Shown piece by piece: positions 23,230 through 33,850 of a stretch of DNA of 64,000 nucleotides. The stretch is from Aureobasidium sp. EXF-3400 (lineage: Eukaryota > Ascomycota > Dothideomycetes > Dothideales > Saccotheciaceae). The notes beneath the pieces were generated by a model that ran no database searches, was not told the origin of the DNA, and was given only the letters and a program-made list of their open reading frames with translations. The translations under genes were made by a program, and so were the position numbers. Position 1 is the first letter of the stretch. Each line of letters starts with the position of its first letter. The stretch covers positions 17,487 to 81,486 of the forward strand of contig SWBL01000239.1 in the NCBI GenBank assembly GCA_024195585.1, written 5' to 3'.

Positions 23230-23639
23230 ATGGCCGGCTTCCAGAGACTCATCATCTCTCTGTTGGTGATTCTCACCTTCACCTTTGTCTTCTTTGCCCA
23301 GTCTTCCGAGGCTGTCAAGGGCCCCAAGATCACCCACAAGGTATCCACCTTTCGAACTCCCCTCGATGCCAATTGCTCACATGATTTCAGGTCTACTTCG
23401 ATGTAACCTCCGGTGACGAGGAGCTCGGACGCATTGTCCTTGGTCTCTACGGCAAGACCGTCCCCAAGGTAATTACATGTCCTGCTCTCAGACGATAGTC
23501 ATGATGCTTACGTGTCAATAGACTGCCGAGAACTTCAGAGCTCTTGCTACTGGCGAGAAGGGCTTTGGCTATGAGGGCTCCACCTTCCACCGTGTCATCA
23601 AGGACTTCATGATCCAGGGTGGTGATTTCACCAAGGGCG

Positions 23640-23677
<38 letters not shown>

Positions 23678-24018
23678 CCCGATGAGAACTTCAAGCTGAA
23701 GCACAGCAAGAAGGGTCTCCTCAGTACGTTCCTCTTCCTCGTCCTTTCTGCAAGGCCACTCTCTAACACATACTCTCTCCAGGCATGGCCAACGCCGGCA
23801 AGGACACCAACGGCTCGCAGTTCTTCATCACCACTGCCATCACCTCGTGGCTCGATGGCCGTCACGTCGTCTTCGGCGAGGTCCTCGAGGGCTGGGAGAT
23901 CGTCGACAAGATCCAGAACCTTCCCAAGGGTGCTGGCGACAAGCCTCAGAAGCCCATCAAGATCGCCAAGAGCGGCGAGCTCGAGGTCCCTGAAGAAGGT
24001 ATTAGAGCCGAGCTCTGA
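23230..24018 (+). CDS. cypB: Cyclophilin B, ER peptidyl-prolyl cis-trans isomerase
   Basis: Four coding exons, join(23230..23340,23391..23468,23522..23723,23783..24018), 208 residues. It catalyses proline isomerisation during folding in the secretory pathway. A hydrophobic signal peptide ([18 protein letters not shown]) precedes the mature start. Cyclophilin motifs are complete: [37 protein letters not shown]. The short form ends EEGIRAEL, in the position where fungal homologues carry an ER-retrieval-like tail. An upstream donor at 23999 and acceptor at 24112 would skip the stop and join an in-frame exon encoding a membrane anchor (see separate entry). Enzyme call certain; isoform use inferred. 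Confidence 0.95.
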
Positions 24019-24112
24019 TCCCGTCCCGGGCGTATCGGTACGTCTGGTTCTGTTTCAGCTCTCTTCGATTCCTCACTCGCTGCTCAGAGGCGCTGATGCT
24101 TGCTATCTCTAG

Positions 24113-24414
24113 ATAAGCTCATTGGTTCAGCCGAGCCTGTCGCAGATCTCAAGGAAGAAGACGATGAACCACTCGCTGCACCTGTCCCTGTACCTGCTGC
24201 AAATGCCCCTGTCAACGAAAAGGGTGACGAGCCTCTGTCACACCACAAGGAGGAGGAGTTGGCTGCTGGTTACGGTGACGTTGTCAACGATGCTGGTATC
24301 AGCTGGGTCGCAAAGATTGGTGCTCTGGCCGTCATTCTCAGTCTCTGCGCTCTCTTCTTGAAGAGCCGTTCCTCAAATAAGACTCCCTACGCATACGACA
24401 AGTCTTTGGCTTGA
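24113..24414 (+). other. Possible alternative last exon of cypB encoding a TM tail
   Basis: An open frame of 100 codons preceded by an AG acceptor (24111-24112). It encodes an acidic Pro/Ala linker (LKEEDDEPLAAPVPVP), one transmembrane segment (WVAKIGALAVILSLCALFL) and a short basic cytosolic tail (KSRSSNKTPYAYDK). Two donors, GTATTA at 23999 and GTACGT at 24038, lie 39 bp apart and are in the same phase. Using the first removes the stop and yields a 302-residue tail-anchored cyclophilin. Using the second leaves this exon as 3' UTR. Confidence 0.55.
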
Positions 24415-25402
24415 GCAAGCTATAGCATACAAGAACCAGTACAATTTCAAACACTACCTTTCAACTTTCTTGAGCCGTTTTCCTTCCGTCTTATGTGAAA
24501 TGTTTTCTTTGTCACGTTCATTGACTCGAGTGGGAGGTCGAGCTTCTTTTGAGTAAGGCCAATTGATCATCCAGACAATATGTCAACCTCGATCTGGATA
24601 GATTGGGTGTCACTCTGTCAGAAGCGAGAGATCTAGAGCTATGTCAAAGCGCATGACTCGAGGTCCAAACAGTCGTTGTGAACGTTGGCTCGATTAAGAC
24701 AGTTGAACAACGGAGAACGTGGAAGAATGAAGAGGCTGGGTGATTTGGAAGCCAAGCATTTCATGTCAACGCTTGTTTCCCTTCATCTCTTTCACTTTCA
24801 ACACGATAATGATGATAGCATGCATCTCTGCATCGTGTCAAGTTCTCTATTCGCTGAACTCCCCTGCTCTTGAAAGCTCGATCAAGAGTGTGCTGTGCGA
24901 TGAATAAAATCCAGCCTGAATCTCTGTCAACTGCCGACAAGCTATCGAAGAAAACCGTTCCAACGTCAGAGCGATACCATGGCCTTAGGCGGAAAAGCCG
25001 GTGCATTTTCGATAACTCTGTCTCAATTATGCCCACGGTAAGGCTGGCTTTGCTAGGTATACAGATTTACAGGTTATATCGACGCCATGATGCTACTGCC
25101 GTTGTAGAACCATTGGGCCTGGAGATCTGACGAGGTAAGGTAAAAGGAATGCCTTTTCCTCGTCATGCTATTTCGTTACTTCCTTGCTCGCTTCCTTCCT
25201 TTGAAATCCTTCACAGCTTTATCGCTTTCATTCTTAACCTCTACTTCTCTTCCCATTCCGACGCATCTTGATCTTTGAATCCTTGGACTCTGATCATACT
25301 ATCCGTGATCCTTCTGTAACAAACGCTCATTTGGACACTACACTTGAGAACATACTCGCCAGTCTTTACACATTATTTGCATCGCTGCAACAAAACCACA
25401 TC
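24415..25402. other. Intergenic region
   Basis: 3' flank of cypB and promoter of the rhodopsin-domain gene, with a pyrimidine-rich stretch about 25160-25260. No gene supported. Confidence 0.5.
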
Positions 25403-26990
25403 ATGGGTCTTGAAGAGAGAGCAAGCGCCATGATTGGCATCTCCGCAGCATACTTGGTCATTGCCTGGATCGCTTTCTCATTGCGGGTTGTCGTCAAAGG
25501 ATACATCATGCGATCATTCGCACTAGACGATTGGCTAATGTTTGTAGCGATGGTGCGTATATAATACAACAACTCGAGCTCCTGGATCAATGTATTGACT
25601 CATGACAGCTCATATTCACAGTCGACAGCAGTCTTCTCATCGCCATTGGAAGGGATTTAAAGGACGTCGAGGTTGCCTCGATATATGTGACAGTAAGACC
25701 CTCCACACTCGTTCACGTAAGACATCCAATGCTGACAGTCACCAGTATCAAGTCTTCCAGTTCGCCTTCTACACGCTGGCAAACGTCTTTCTCAAGGCCT
25801 CGCTCGCGATCACCTTCAATCGCATTCTGCTTGAAAAGTGGCAACGCACCACCGTACTGGCGGCTGTAGGCATCAACACGGCATTCGGCCTTGCCTTTTT
25901 CTTCATCACAATCTTCCGTTGCGGCAACCCTATGGACTATTATGGTCGATACAACCACTCGATGTGTCTGGCTTGGGAAACTATGCAAGGCCTGCACTAC
26001 ACCTACAGCATCGTCAACACACTCACAAGCTGGACACTTGCTATCCTTCCCATCTTTTCCCTTCGCGCTATGAAGATGAACCACCAAGCCAAGGTTTCCG
26101 CATGCTTCATCTTGGTGTTGGGGTGTGTGAGTAGTATCATGTCTATGCCTCGCTTCGGCTTCCTTTACGCACTCGGTGGCACCGGATCTCAGTTCTGGAC
26201 TATGGCATACCCAGTCGCTGTGTTGGGTGTTGCTGAAGTAGGCACTGGAGCTACTGCTGCATGTCTCTTGACCCTGCGTCCGCTGATCAGAAGTTGGCGC
26301 GAACGCAGCAGCTTGCATACCGCTTCTGTCTCCACCAACCACAAAACCAGCAACGATGAGGAAAAAGCAGAAGTTGGACAGGCTCGCGCCGTCTCTCTGA
26401 AATCTGTTTCTGCAACTTCCGTGTCTTCGCTCTCGCTCAATTCGATGGACAAAATCAAGAACACCCCCACCACCATCGTGGTCTCAGCCACTGAAGTCAA
26501 GCCTTCTTCCACTCAACTCTCATCCGCAACAGAGGCCTCTCAACTACGCAGACGCTCATCCTGCCATCCCACCATGGACGACACACACCTCCCTTCCATC
26601 TCCATCTCCTCCCCCATTTCCGAAGAACCCCAAATTTCGGCACCACAATCACCGCCTCTCGTCCACCGCATGACAGCCGACTCCGACGTACGCCCTTGGA
26701 AAACCTCCGCTACACCTCAAGTACCAAAGGCAAAGGAGACAAAAAGATTGACTTGGAATGATATGCATGGTCAATGGAATAACTTCCACTCTGCGAGAAC
26801 TGCTTGTCATGGTCCTGTCGCTGCTGCTGAAGCTCAAAAAGCTGCAGCTCTGAAGGATAAGGAAGTACAGGAAATCGTGGTAGAAAAGCCGAAGAGGATG
26901 AGTTTGAAGAGAGTTTCGGGTATCTTGAGGGAATGGAGTTGGGATAAGGCCTTGGGTTCTGCTCCTCCGGTTCCTGGTTCTTCTGCTTAG
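25403..26990 (+). CDS. Fungal rhodopsin-domain integral membrane protein (Pth11-related)
   Basis: Three exons, join(25403..25552,25609..25692,25746..26990), 492 residues. The seven-helix core fits the fungal rhodopsin/Pth11-like domain: ALDDWLMFVAM after the first helix, YQVFQFAFYTLANVFLKASL (helix with the conserved K...S pattern), then helices ending near SRFGFLYALGGTG-like and AVLGVAEVGTGATAACLL. The last ~200 residues are a cytosolic Ser/Thr/Pro-rich tail, ending with a basic helix. The family is commonly considered receptor-like in filamentous fungi; ligand unknown. The frame is open upstream of 25403, but no better ATG exists. Both introns have clear signals and keep frame. Confidence 0.85.
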
Positions 26991-27561
26991 TTCTGTTTAG
27001 GTTTCTTTCTTCTATTCTTCTACTCTTTTCTTTTTTTTCCTTTTTGATGGGTTTGGAGGGAGCGAAAGGGAAGTGTGGATTGCTTTCTATTTGGGAGGAG
27101 TGGTATCGGTTTGACATATCGTGTTTTTCTTTTCTCATTGTTGAGCTAGATACAAAAAGCCAATTTCTAATGTCTTTATTACATTTTCCCTCAAATGAGT
27201 ATGACCTTAGTTCAAATGCTCTTTTCACGCTGAAGGGACGCACTTTTATGAGACACAGAAGCGTTAGAGTAAGATTGCTGGGAAAGAAAATACTGTGAGA
27301 TAGAGGAAGGGGTCAAAGAGACATTGGTTCGTCACGAGCCCCAGAGCTATGCACATATATGGTGAAAGTCTTGGTGAACGCGATTCAGCAGAAGAGAATA
27401 GTATTAAGAACTGGAAGTATACAACTACAGCTAACAAACAAGCAAAATCAAATCAGCAGGACTCAAAGAACCAGATTATCAGTACAAGAAAACAATTAAA
27501 ACCCCTATGCGGATCATAAAGATGTTCATAAAAGCGTCCTCGAACTCCTTAGAATATAAGC
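26991..27561. other. Intergenic region between convergent genes
   Basis: 3' flanks of the rhodopsin-domain gene and of the small heat shock gene, with a T-rich stretch at ~27010-27050. No gene supported. Confidence 0.5.
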
Positions 27562-28221
27562 TTACTCAATGTTGATCTTGCGAGTGACAGGTGCAGAAGC
27601 CTTAGGGACGACGATGCTCAAAATGCCATCCTTGAGGCTAGCCTTCACATTGTCCTGATCGACACGAGAAGGGAAAGCAAAAGAACGAGAGAACTCTCCG
27701 ACAGAGCGCTCAGAAACCCAGTAGCGGGATTGAGGACGCTGTTGGGTTTGTTGCTGGACTTGGTTGTCGCTGGTGTTGGTGGTGGTGATCTGTTGCTCGG
27801 TGTTGGCAGAAGAAGTGGCATTCTCGTCCTCAACGGTGGGTGGCTGGTAGTGTGGAGACGAGGTACCAGAGGCAGAGTCGCCGGCGGTGATGCGGCTCTG
27901 TTCTTGCTGGCCTTCAAGAGCAGCGGGTGGAGTGCCAGATTCGCGATGGCGTTCGGTGCGACCCTTGATGCTCAAGGTTTGGGCATCAGTGAACTCGATC
28001 TGGATGTCCTTTTGTTCGACACCAGGGAGTTCGCCGTGCAATTCGTAGCTGTCCTTGACCTCCTTTACATCAAAGCGAGGTTGGAAGGAGCGGAGTTGAG
28101 AGATGTTGCCGAAATTGCCGAACTCATCACCTTGACGGGAGCTTTGGTGAGAGGCGTAGTCGTCGAGCAGACGGAAGAGAGGGGCGAATTCGCCAGAAGG
28201 AAAGCGTGGGAAGGAAAACAT
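27562..28221 (-). CDS. Small heat shock protein, HSP20/HSP30 type
   Basis: Single-exon, 219 residues from the ATG at 28221 (MFSFPRF). An ATP-independent chaperone that holds unfolding proteins. The alpha-crystallin domain begins PRFDVKEVKDSYELHGELPGV and continues DIQIEFTDAQTLSIKG. It is then interrupted by a ~75-residue Gln/Ser/Thr-rich insertion before SERSVGEFSRSFAFPSRVD and the final LKDGILSIVVPKA. Such an insertion is typical of fungal HSP30-class proteins. The C-terminus lacks a plain IXI motif but ends KINIE. The frame stays open upstream with an in-frame ATG at 28305 that would add a basic 28-residue leader. A triple heat shock element lies upstream. Confidence 0.94.
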   Translation of the reverse strand: MFSFPRFPSGEFAPLFRLLDDYASHQSSRQGDEFGNFGNISQLRSFQPRFDVKEVKDSYELHGELPGVEQKDIQIEFTDAQTLSIKGRTERHRESGTPPAALEGQQEQSRITAGDSASGTSSPHYQPPTVEDENATSSANTEQQITTTNTSDNQVQQQTQQRPQSRYWVSERSVGEFSRSFAFPSRVDQDNVKASLKDGILSIVVPKASAPVTRKINIE

Positions 28222-28380
28222 TGTTCGGACTGGAGTGACTTGAGGAGTGACTTTGATGATTCTGTAAGCTTGAGGGAGCTTGTTGGTGATGCGGTAGTTT
28301 TGCATGTAGGTGCTTGTTGTTTGATGAGTGATTGTTCTTGTTTCTGATGATGAGGGATCATGGTGGACTCGTGGACTGAA

Positions 28381-28388
28381 TTTATATC
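28381..28388 (-). promoter_or_regulatory. TATA box of the small heat shock gene
   Basis: Minus-strand GATATAAA, about 160 bp upstream of the chosen ATG and downstream (gene sense) of the heat shock elements. Position and sequence fit a core promoter. Confidence 0.55.
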
Positions 28389-28565
28389 TTTGAGCCACCA
28401 CTGTTGGATGGCAGCCTTGAAGGCGGTAGAGCATACCAGAACATGCTGACTCGATCTCACCACCCTGCTCTTGCTGTATAACACACATCTAGAAGATACC
28501 AGTAGTGTCTCCTGACAAGTATTCAGTGGTGTCCTGACAAAGATGGTTGCATAAAGCGGAGATGG

Positions 28566-28573
28566 TTCCAGAA
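28566..28573 (-). promoter_or_regulatory. Heat shock element half-array (TTCnnGAA)
   Basis: TTCCAGAA, two inverted nGAAn units with 2 bp spacing, 12 bp from a second three-unit element. Upstream of the HSP20-type gene, it fits an HSF binding site. Confidence 0.6.
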
Positions 28574-28585
28574 TAGGCAGGAGGA

Positions 28586-28598
28586 TTCTCGAATCTTC
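28586..28598 (-). promoter_or_regulatory. Three-unit heat shock element
   Basis: TTCTCGAATCTTC, three perfectly alternating units (TTC, GAA, TTC) with 2 bp spacers, the minimum for a trimeric HSF. It lies about 365 bp upstream of the small heat shock protein ATG and about 200 bp upstream of its TATA box. The neighbouring SDHAF1-like gene is transcribed toward it, so the heat shock gene is the likely target. Confidence 0.75.
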
Positions 28599-28800
28599 CT
28601 CTTCCGACGGTCACATGACATGGCTCACAACACCGAAGAGTCGTCCAGATTTTGAGAGGATGACCAACACATTGTCGTATGATGCGTCTGAGGAGAAACA
28701 GGCAGTGGACATACTCCAGGTACATGCATAGAAGTATCCGGGTAGTGGTAGAGCGGGAGTCTGCGGATGAGAGGGCATGCCAGGCGAGCGAGGACTGGAT

Positions 28801-29140
28801 CTATTTCATAATGTTTCGAATACCGGGAGATGCATAGATTTCCAGTTGACGCTGACCTTTGCGAAGCATGTATTCGATAGCAGAATAGTCCTTCTTGTCA
28901 TGTTTTTGGTGTTCGCGGAATTCTGATCTACGAAGGATGTCAGACTTTGGTAGGAACATGAGTAAGATCTAGCATACTGTGCGAACCGAAGGAAGTTTGG
29001 CCTCACATCCTGCTCAATGTTAGCAACTGTTCTTCTTAATAAGAGTCACATGAACATACAGCAGGCTTCTTTCGTGTCTCGCGTAGACATTTGCGATAGA
29101 GAGACAATATCTCGCGTTGCAGGCCCGACAAGCGTGCCAT
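28801..29140 (-). CDS. SDH6: LYR-motif succinate dehydrogenase assembly factor 1
   Basis: Three exons, complement(join(28801..28927,28978..29009,29060..29140)), 79 residues, two 50 bp introns, and a 32 bp middle exon. The start MARLSGLQREILSLYRKCLR holds the LYR motif. The end has the Asp/Lys-rich helix (HQKHDKKDYSAIEYMLRKG) and the closing SPGIRNIM that mark the SDHAF1 subgroup rather than other LYR proteins. Known role: mitochondrial matrix chaperone that helps Fe-S cluster insertion into, and protection of, SDH2. SDH2 itself lies 12.6 kb away. It shares a 247 bp divergent promoter with the hydrolase gene. Confidence 0.9.
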
Positions 29141-29387
29141 TATGATTGAGTGCTGTGTGATTTTTGATTAGAAGGACAATTGATGGTTCAAGAAAAGTCG
29201 GTCAGGTCGCAATTTGTACAGGTAGTGTGCAAGATGGTATGGCAAAAGTTTGTCATAGACTGGAGTTGATGATCGGGAGAAATCGCATGACGCGCCTCTG
29301 GCAGAGGAAGTGTGGGGAAAGCTGGAGACGCCGACATCGTTCTTGAGTAATGAACACCACAATCCATCATTGTCAACAGAACCAAAT

Positions 29388-30465
29388 ATGTCGTCGTTTT
29401 CGGTGAGTATATACGTCTCCTCTTCGGCGACTTTCACTAATGTCAATGACCAGTAGAGACTCATCCGCTTTCTTGCCAAGGATGGCAAGACATATTACGG
29501 AGATGCACTGGTACCGTCAGGAGCCAACGACTTGACAAGAGTGGTTCAAGCAAAGGTTATCCAGGGTACACCATGGGGACAGCACCAGGTCACCGATCGC
29601 ATAGCTGTATGAAGTCGTCGAATCTAAATATGCAGAATACATGCTGAAGCTGGTCAGGATGTGCAAAAGCTCCTCGCACCGCTAGCCCGGGAGGACATCA
29701 GGACTGTCCGCTGCCTGGGTCTCAACTACGAGCAGCATGCCATTGAAGTATGCCGCCTTTCCAAGAATATATGTCGATGCATGCTAAGCCAATGCTCCAG
29801 TCCAACATGCCGATCCCAAAGTATCCCGTTCTGTTCTACAAGCCCGTCACTGCAGTCACCGGACCCTTTGACAAGATACCCGTATGTGCGGCTGCCCAAG
29901 AAGGCGAAGGCCTCGACTACGAATGCGAGTTGGTTGCTGTTATCGGAAAAGAAGGGACAAACATCGAAGAGTCACAGGCACTCTCGCATGTGGCAGGTTA
30001 TGCTGTAGGAAACGATGTCTCGCATCGTGATTGGCAACTCAAGCGTGGTGGTGGGCAATGGGGTCTCGGCAAAGGCTTCGATGCTTGGGCTCCCATTGGT
30101 CCTGCAATCGTCAGCACCAAGCTGATTTCTGACCCGCAGAACCTGAGAATCGTGACCAAGGTTAACGGTAAGACTGTCCAAGATAGCAACACTGGAGACA
30201 TGATCTTTGGAGTCGCAAAGACCATTAGCATTCTGAGTCAAGGTACTACCTTATTGCCCGGAGACCTGATCTTCACTGGAACGTAAGTACATTGATCTCA
30301 CGATGAGCAAGCGCTTGCTTACATGGAACCAGTCCACAAGGTGTTGGTATGGGCCGCAAGCCACAAGTTTGGTTGAAAGACGGTGATGTTGTGGAAGTCA
30401 ATCTTGAGGGCGTTGGCAGCTGCATCAATAAGGTCGAGTTTGAAAAGACAAAGGCACGTCTGTGA
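29388..30465 (+). CDS. Fumarylacetoacetate hydrolase family enzyme (FAHD type)
   Basis: Five exons, join(29388..29402,29457..29606,29658..29747,29801..30282,30333..30465), 289 residues. The first exon is 15 bp. Conserved pieces of the family occur in order: REDIRTVRCLGLNY, MPIPKYPVLFYKP, the metal-binding LDYECELVAVIG, AGYAVGNDVSHRDWQ, FDAWAPIGPAIV, and GDLIFTGTPQGVG. Family members hydrolyse acylpyruvates or fumarylpyruvate, or decarboxylate oxaloacetate; the exact substrate cannot be told from sequence alone. No targeting signal is obvious. All five exons join in frame and give a normal family length. Confidence 0.9.
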
Positions 30466-30639
30466 TAGCGAAAGGAGCTTGTAGATTTGATCCTATCTGT
30501 CGAGTTGGAAGGCACAATTGATCGGCATGACCAAGTGGGAAGTCGCGATCTACAAAAGGCTTGAACCCTGAGTCCTTTTCTCTCCAGCGCTCTGGCTCCA
30601 TCCTCTTTCCACGTTTAACTCAGCCTGTTCAAACGCGAC

Positions 30640-33440
30640 ATGTATTCCAGATCAACCAGAACGAGTGTTTCGTCGTCACACAGCAGACTGCATCTCCCAG
30701 CATCACCTGCAGCTGCGAGCACCACCGGTTATTCGCAATTCAGCTCCTACGAATACTCGACTCGTCCTCGTACCGCAGTCTCGACCATCGGTGTAGAATC
30801 ACAACAGGTCATCTGTGCTGTGAGCGAGTCGCGTGGTATAGCCCCGACCGTCGGGCTTGCTTTCGTCAACCTGGATACGGGTGAGGCCGTTCTCAGTCAG
30901 ATCCCTGACAGCCAGTCCTATGTCCGCACTCTGCACAAACTGGCGGTGTTCAGCCCCTCCAAGATCCTCATCCTTGACACGGCCGCGAAGACAAAATCAA
31001 AGCTCTTCTGCCTCATCGAGGAGAATCTGGACGATTTGAACAGCAACTTGATTCTCCTTGACCGCCGTTACTGGGCCGAAACTACTGGTATTGATTTCAT
31101 TGAACAATTTGGTTTCATCCAAGACGTGGACAGTATCAAAATGTCTGTCGATGGGAATTACTTCTCGGTGTGCTGCTTCGCTGCAGCCATGAAGTTCATC
31201 GAGCTTGCCATGAATAAGACCTTCCCACCACACTCCTTGAGGATTAGATATGAAGCATCCGAAGGTTCCATGATGATCGACCTCTCCACTATCCGTTCGC
31301 TGGAGCTGATCCAGAATCTTCAAAACCAAAAGTCGCCCGATTGTCTGTTCGGCATTCTCAATCAGACTTTGACACCAATGGGATCAAGACTTCTGCGAAG
31401 TAACGTACTACAGCCTCTCACTGACCAACACACATTGGACACACGTTACGATGCTCTCGCAGAACTGACGAGCAAGGAAGAGATGTTCTTCGCTACGAGA
31501 GCAGCACTGAAGACCATTCTCGACGCAGACAAAATCCTGACTCAGCTCATCATCATACCAACTAAGCCGTCTTTACAATCCACTGAACAAAGTATAAACC
31601 ACATCATCATGCTCAAGCAGCTCGTGTCTGGTATCCAACCTGTCTATGAAGCCTTGACTGGGACGAAAAGTGTCATGCTGAAAGAGATCCGACGCGTTAG
31701 TATATTCACCTTCCACGATCTTTCCCGACTGACGGTTTTGGAAGAATTGTATACCTAGTGGCATCGATCCTATCAAGGAACTTATCGATGAGTATATCAA
31801 CGAAGATATCACGTACGCGAAGCAACCACTCGAACTACGAAACCAGAGGACGTATGCAGTCAAAGTGAGTGTTTTCCTCGAACACCAGATAGCTCGAACT
31901 GATCAGCAACAAAGTCAGGCATCAACGGATTACTCGATGTGGCTCGACAAACATACAAGGAGGCCAACATGGATGTGTATCAGCTTGTCGATGAATTGCA
32001 AGGTAAGTGACACTTTATGTAATGTAAAGAACGCAGCGTTCTGACCATGGCATAGAGACGCACAACCTCAAATTGGAACTCAAGTACGACAATGCTCGAC
32101 ACTACTATCTCCGCCTCAATGTCTCGGAGCTCGAAGATCGAAACTTACCACCAGTATTTATCAATGTCATCCGCAAAAACAAAAAGGTCGAATGCTCAAC
32201 ATTGGACTTGCGCAAACGCAGTCAAAAGATCTCCGACTCGCACACCGAGGTACTACTGATGAGCGACAAAGCAATACAAGATTTGATTACCGAGATCCGA
32301 GTCTACATGTCGGTACTGTTCAAGGTCTCTGAGAGTATCGCAATGCTAGACGTGCTTTCAACCTTCGCTCACAATGTCACTTTGCATGACTATACTCGTC
32401 CTAGAATCACGCAAACCCTTGGTATCAAAGCTGGTCGTCACCCCATCAGAGAGCAAGTACAGAATACGCCTTTCATACCGAATGATGTGTTTGCAACCCA
32501 GCAGTCCCGATTTCAGATCATCACCGGATGCAACATGAGCGGAAAGAGCACCTACATTCGTTCCATCGCACTGCTGTCAGTCATGGCTCAGATCGGTTGC
32601 TTCGTACCCGCTGAGTTTGCCTCTTTTCCGATCATAAAGCAGCTGTTTGCCAGAATCTCCATCGACGACAGTATCGAGGCCAATGTATCGACATTTGCAT
32701 CCGAAATGAGAGAAACTGCCTTCATTCTGCGCAACATCGACAAGCACAGTTTGGTCATCATCGACGAGCTCGGCCGCGGGACAAGTCCTCGAGATGGCCT
32801 TGCCATAGCTTTGGCCATCGCAGAGGCCATGGTGGAAAGTCGAGCCTTGGTCTGGTTTGCAACACACTTTCGCGACTTGGCAAGGATACTCGCAGAGCGC
32901 AATGGAGTGGTCAACAAACATCTAGCAGTGGACAGGTCCGAGGCAGATACAATGGCCATGCTATACAGACTTACCGACGGCGTCGTATCTGAACAACATT
33001 ATGGTCTGCAATTGGCAAAAGTGATGCCCTTACCTCCAGACGTGATCGACTACGCAACCCAAGTAGCAGAACAACTACAAGCGCAAGTGGAAAGACAACG
33101 CAAGGCCTCCAAAGCTGTCATCGTGGGAAGGAAAAGAAAACTTATCCTAGGTCTCAAAGAAGAACTCACGCATGCCTGTGGTGGTGCGATGGAAGGGCCT
33201 GTCCTTCAGAGCTGGCTGTTGGGACTCCAGCGTGAGTTTGAAGTTCGCATGATTGCGATTGAACAGGAAGCCAATGAAGTGGATCTTGCAAGTCTCGATC
33301 TCGATGTTGACATGGAAGAATTTGAGACTGTGACAAATGCCACTGGCTCTGTGGTAGACCACGATGGTGATTTGATGGCGAGCAGTCATGGACCCGAGTC
33401 AATGATTGAAGATGACAGCAACATGTCGGACAGGTACTGA
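30640..33440 (+). CDS. MSH4: Meiotic MutS homologue MSH4
   Basis: Four exons, join(30640..31695,31745..31864,31915..32002,32056..33440), 882 residues. MSH4 pairs with MSH5 to stabilise meiotic recombination intermediates and promote crossovers. The mismatch-recognition domain I of MSH2/MSH6-type proteins is absent, as expected. The ATPase has Walker A (TGCNMSGKSTYIRS, near residue 580), ASEMRETAFILRN, Walker B (LVIIDELGRGTSPRDG, near 653; proline where threonine is common) and ATHFRDLA. The first intron ends in AAG, chosen because it restores the conserved connector before NEDITYAKQPLELRNQ. It suggests that the organism has, or recently had, a sexual cycle. Confidence 0.93.
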
Positions 33441-33778
33441 AGAGCGGTGGGATGGTCAGAGAGGACGTCTATTGAGACTTGCTGTACCGGAGACAATTTA
33501 GCTCGAACTTCCGTATGGTACTCAGATTGCAGAAGATAGAGATTGTTGCTTTCCCACAAATACACCGAAAGTGTTTCCTTGCATCTTACCATTTCTCTTC
33601 TAGAACAATCATACAACTATACGTTGCGATCATTTGTGATGGATATAGTGACTACTCAATTTGAGTGACTCTGCGAACCCATCTGCGGTGCTGAACTAGG
33701 GTTGTACGGAAGACATGTGGAAAGCGGACGAGAATATTGAATCATAATGTAAACTGGCAGAAAATGCTTCAACAAACA
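33441..33778. other. MSH4 3' flank
   Basis: 338 bp between MSH4 and the tRNA gene. No gene or repeat seen. Confidence 0.5.
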
Positions 33779-33850
33779 GGTTGTATAGTGTAATGGTTAG
33801 CACATCGGATTCTGATTCCGGTAATCCAAGTTCGATCCCTGGTACGACCT
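33779..33850 (+). tRNA. tRNA-Gln (anticodon CTG)
   Basis: Folds by eye as a cloverleaf without intron. Acceptor arm GGTTGTA/TACGACC with one T-G wobble, D arm GTG/CAC around TAATGGTTAG, anticodon arm TCGGA/TCCGG with loop TTCTGAT (anticodon CTG), T loop TTCGATC. The A box (TAGTGTAATGG) and B box (GTTCGATCC) are present and a T5 run follows at about 33857. The T stem (CCAAG/CCTGG) has one A-C mismatch. Confidence 0.9.

Noticed and set aside
24016..24037. Stop-codon readthrough as the sole explanation for the cyclophilin tail
   Set aside because: The UGA is followed by TCC, not the CTA context known to favour readthrough; alternative 5' splice-site use is simpler. Kept as an alternative in the finding.
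25268..25402. N-terminal extension of the rhodopsin-domain protein
   Set aside because: No ATG in the extension; the membrane-protein start at 25403 is the first ATG and fits the family.
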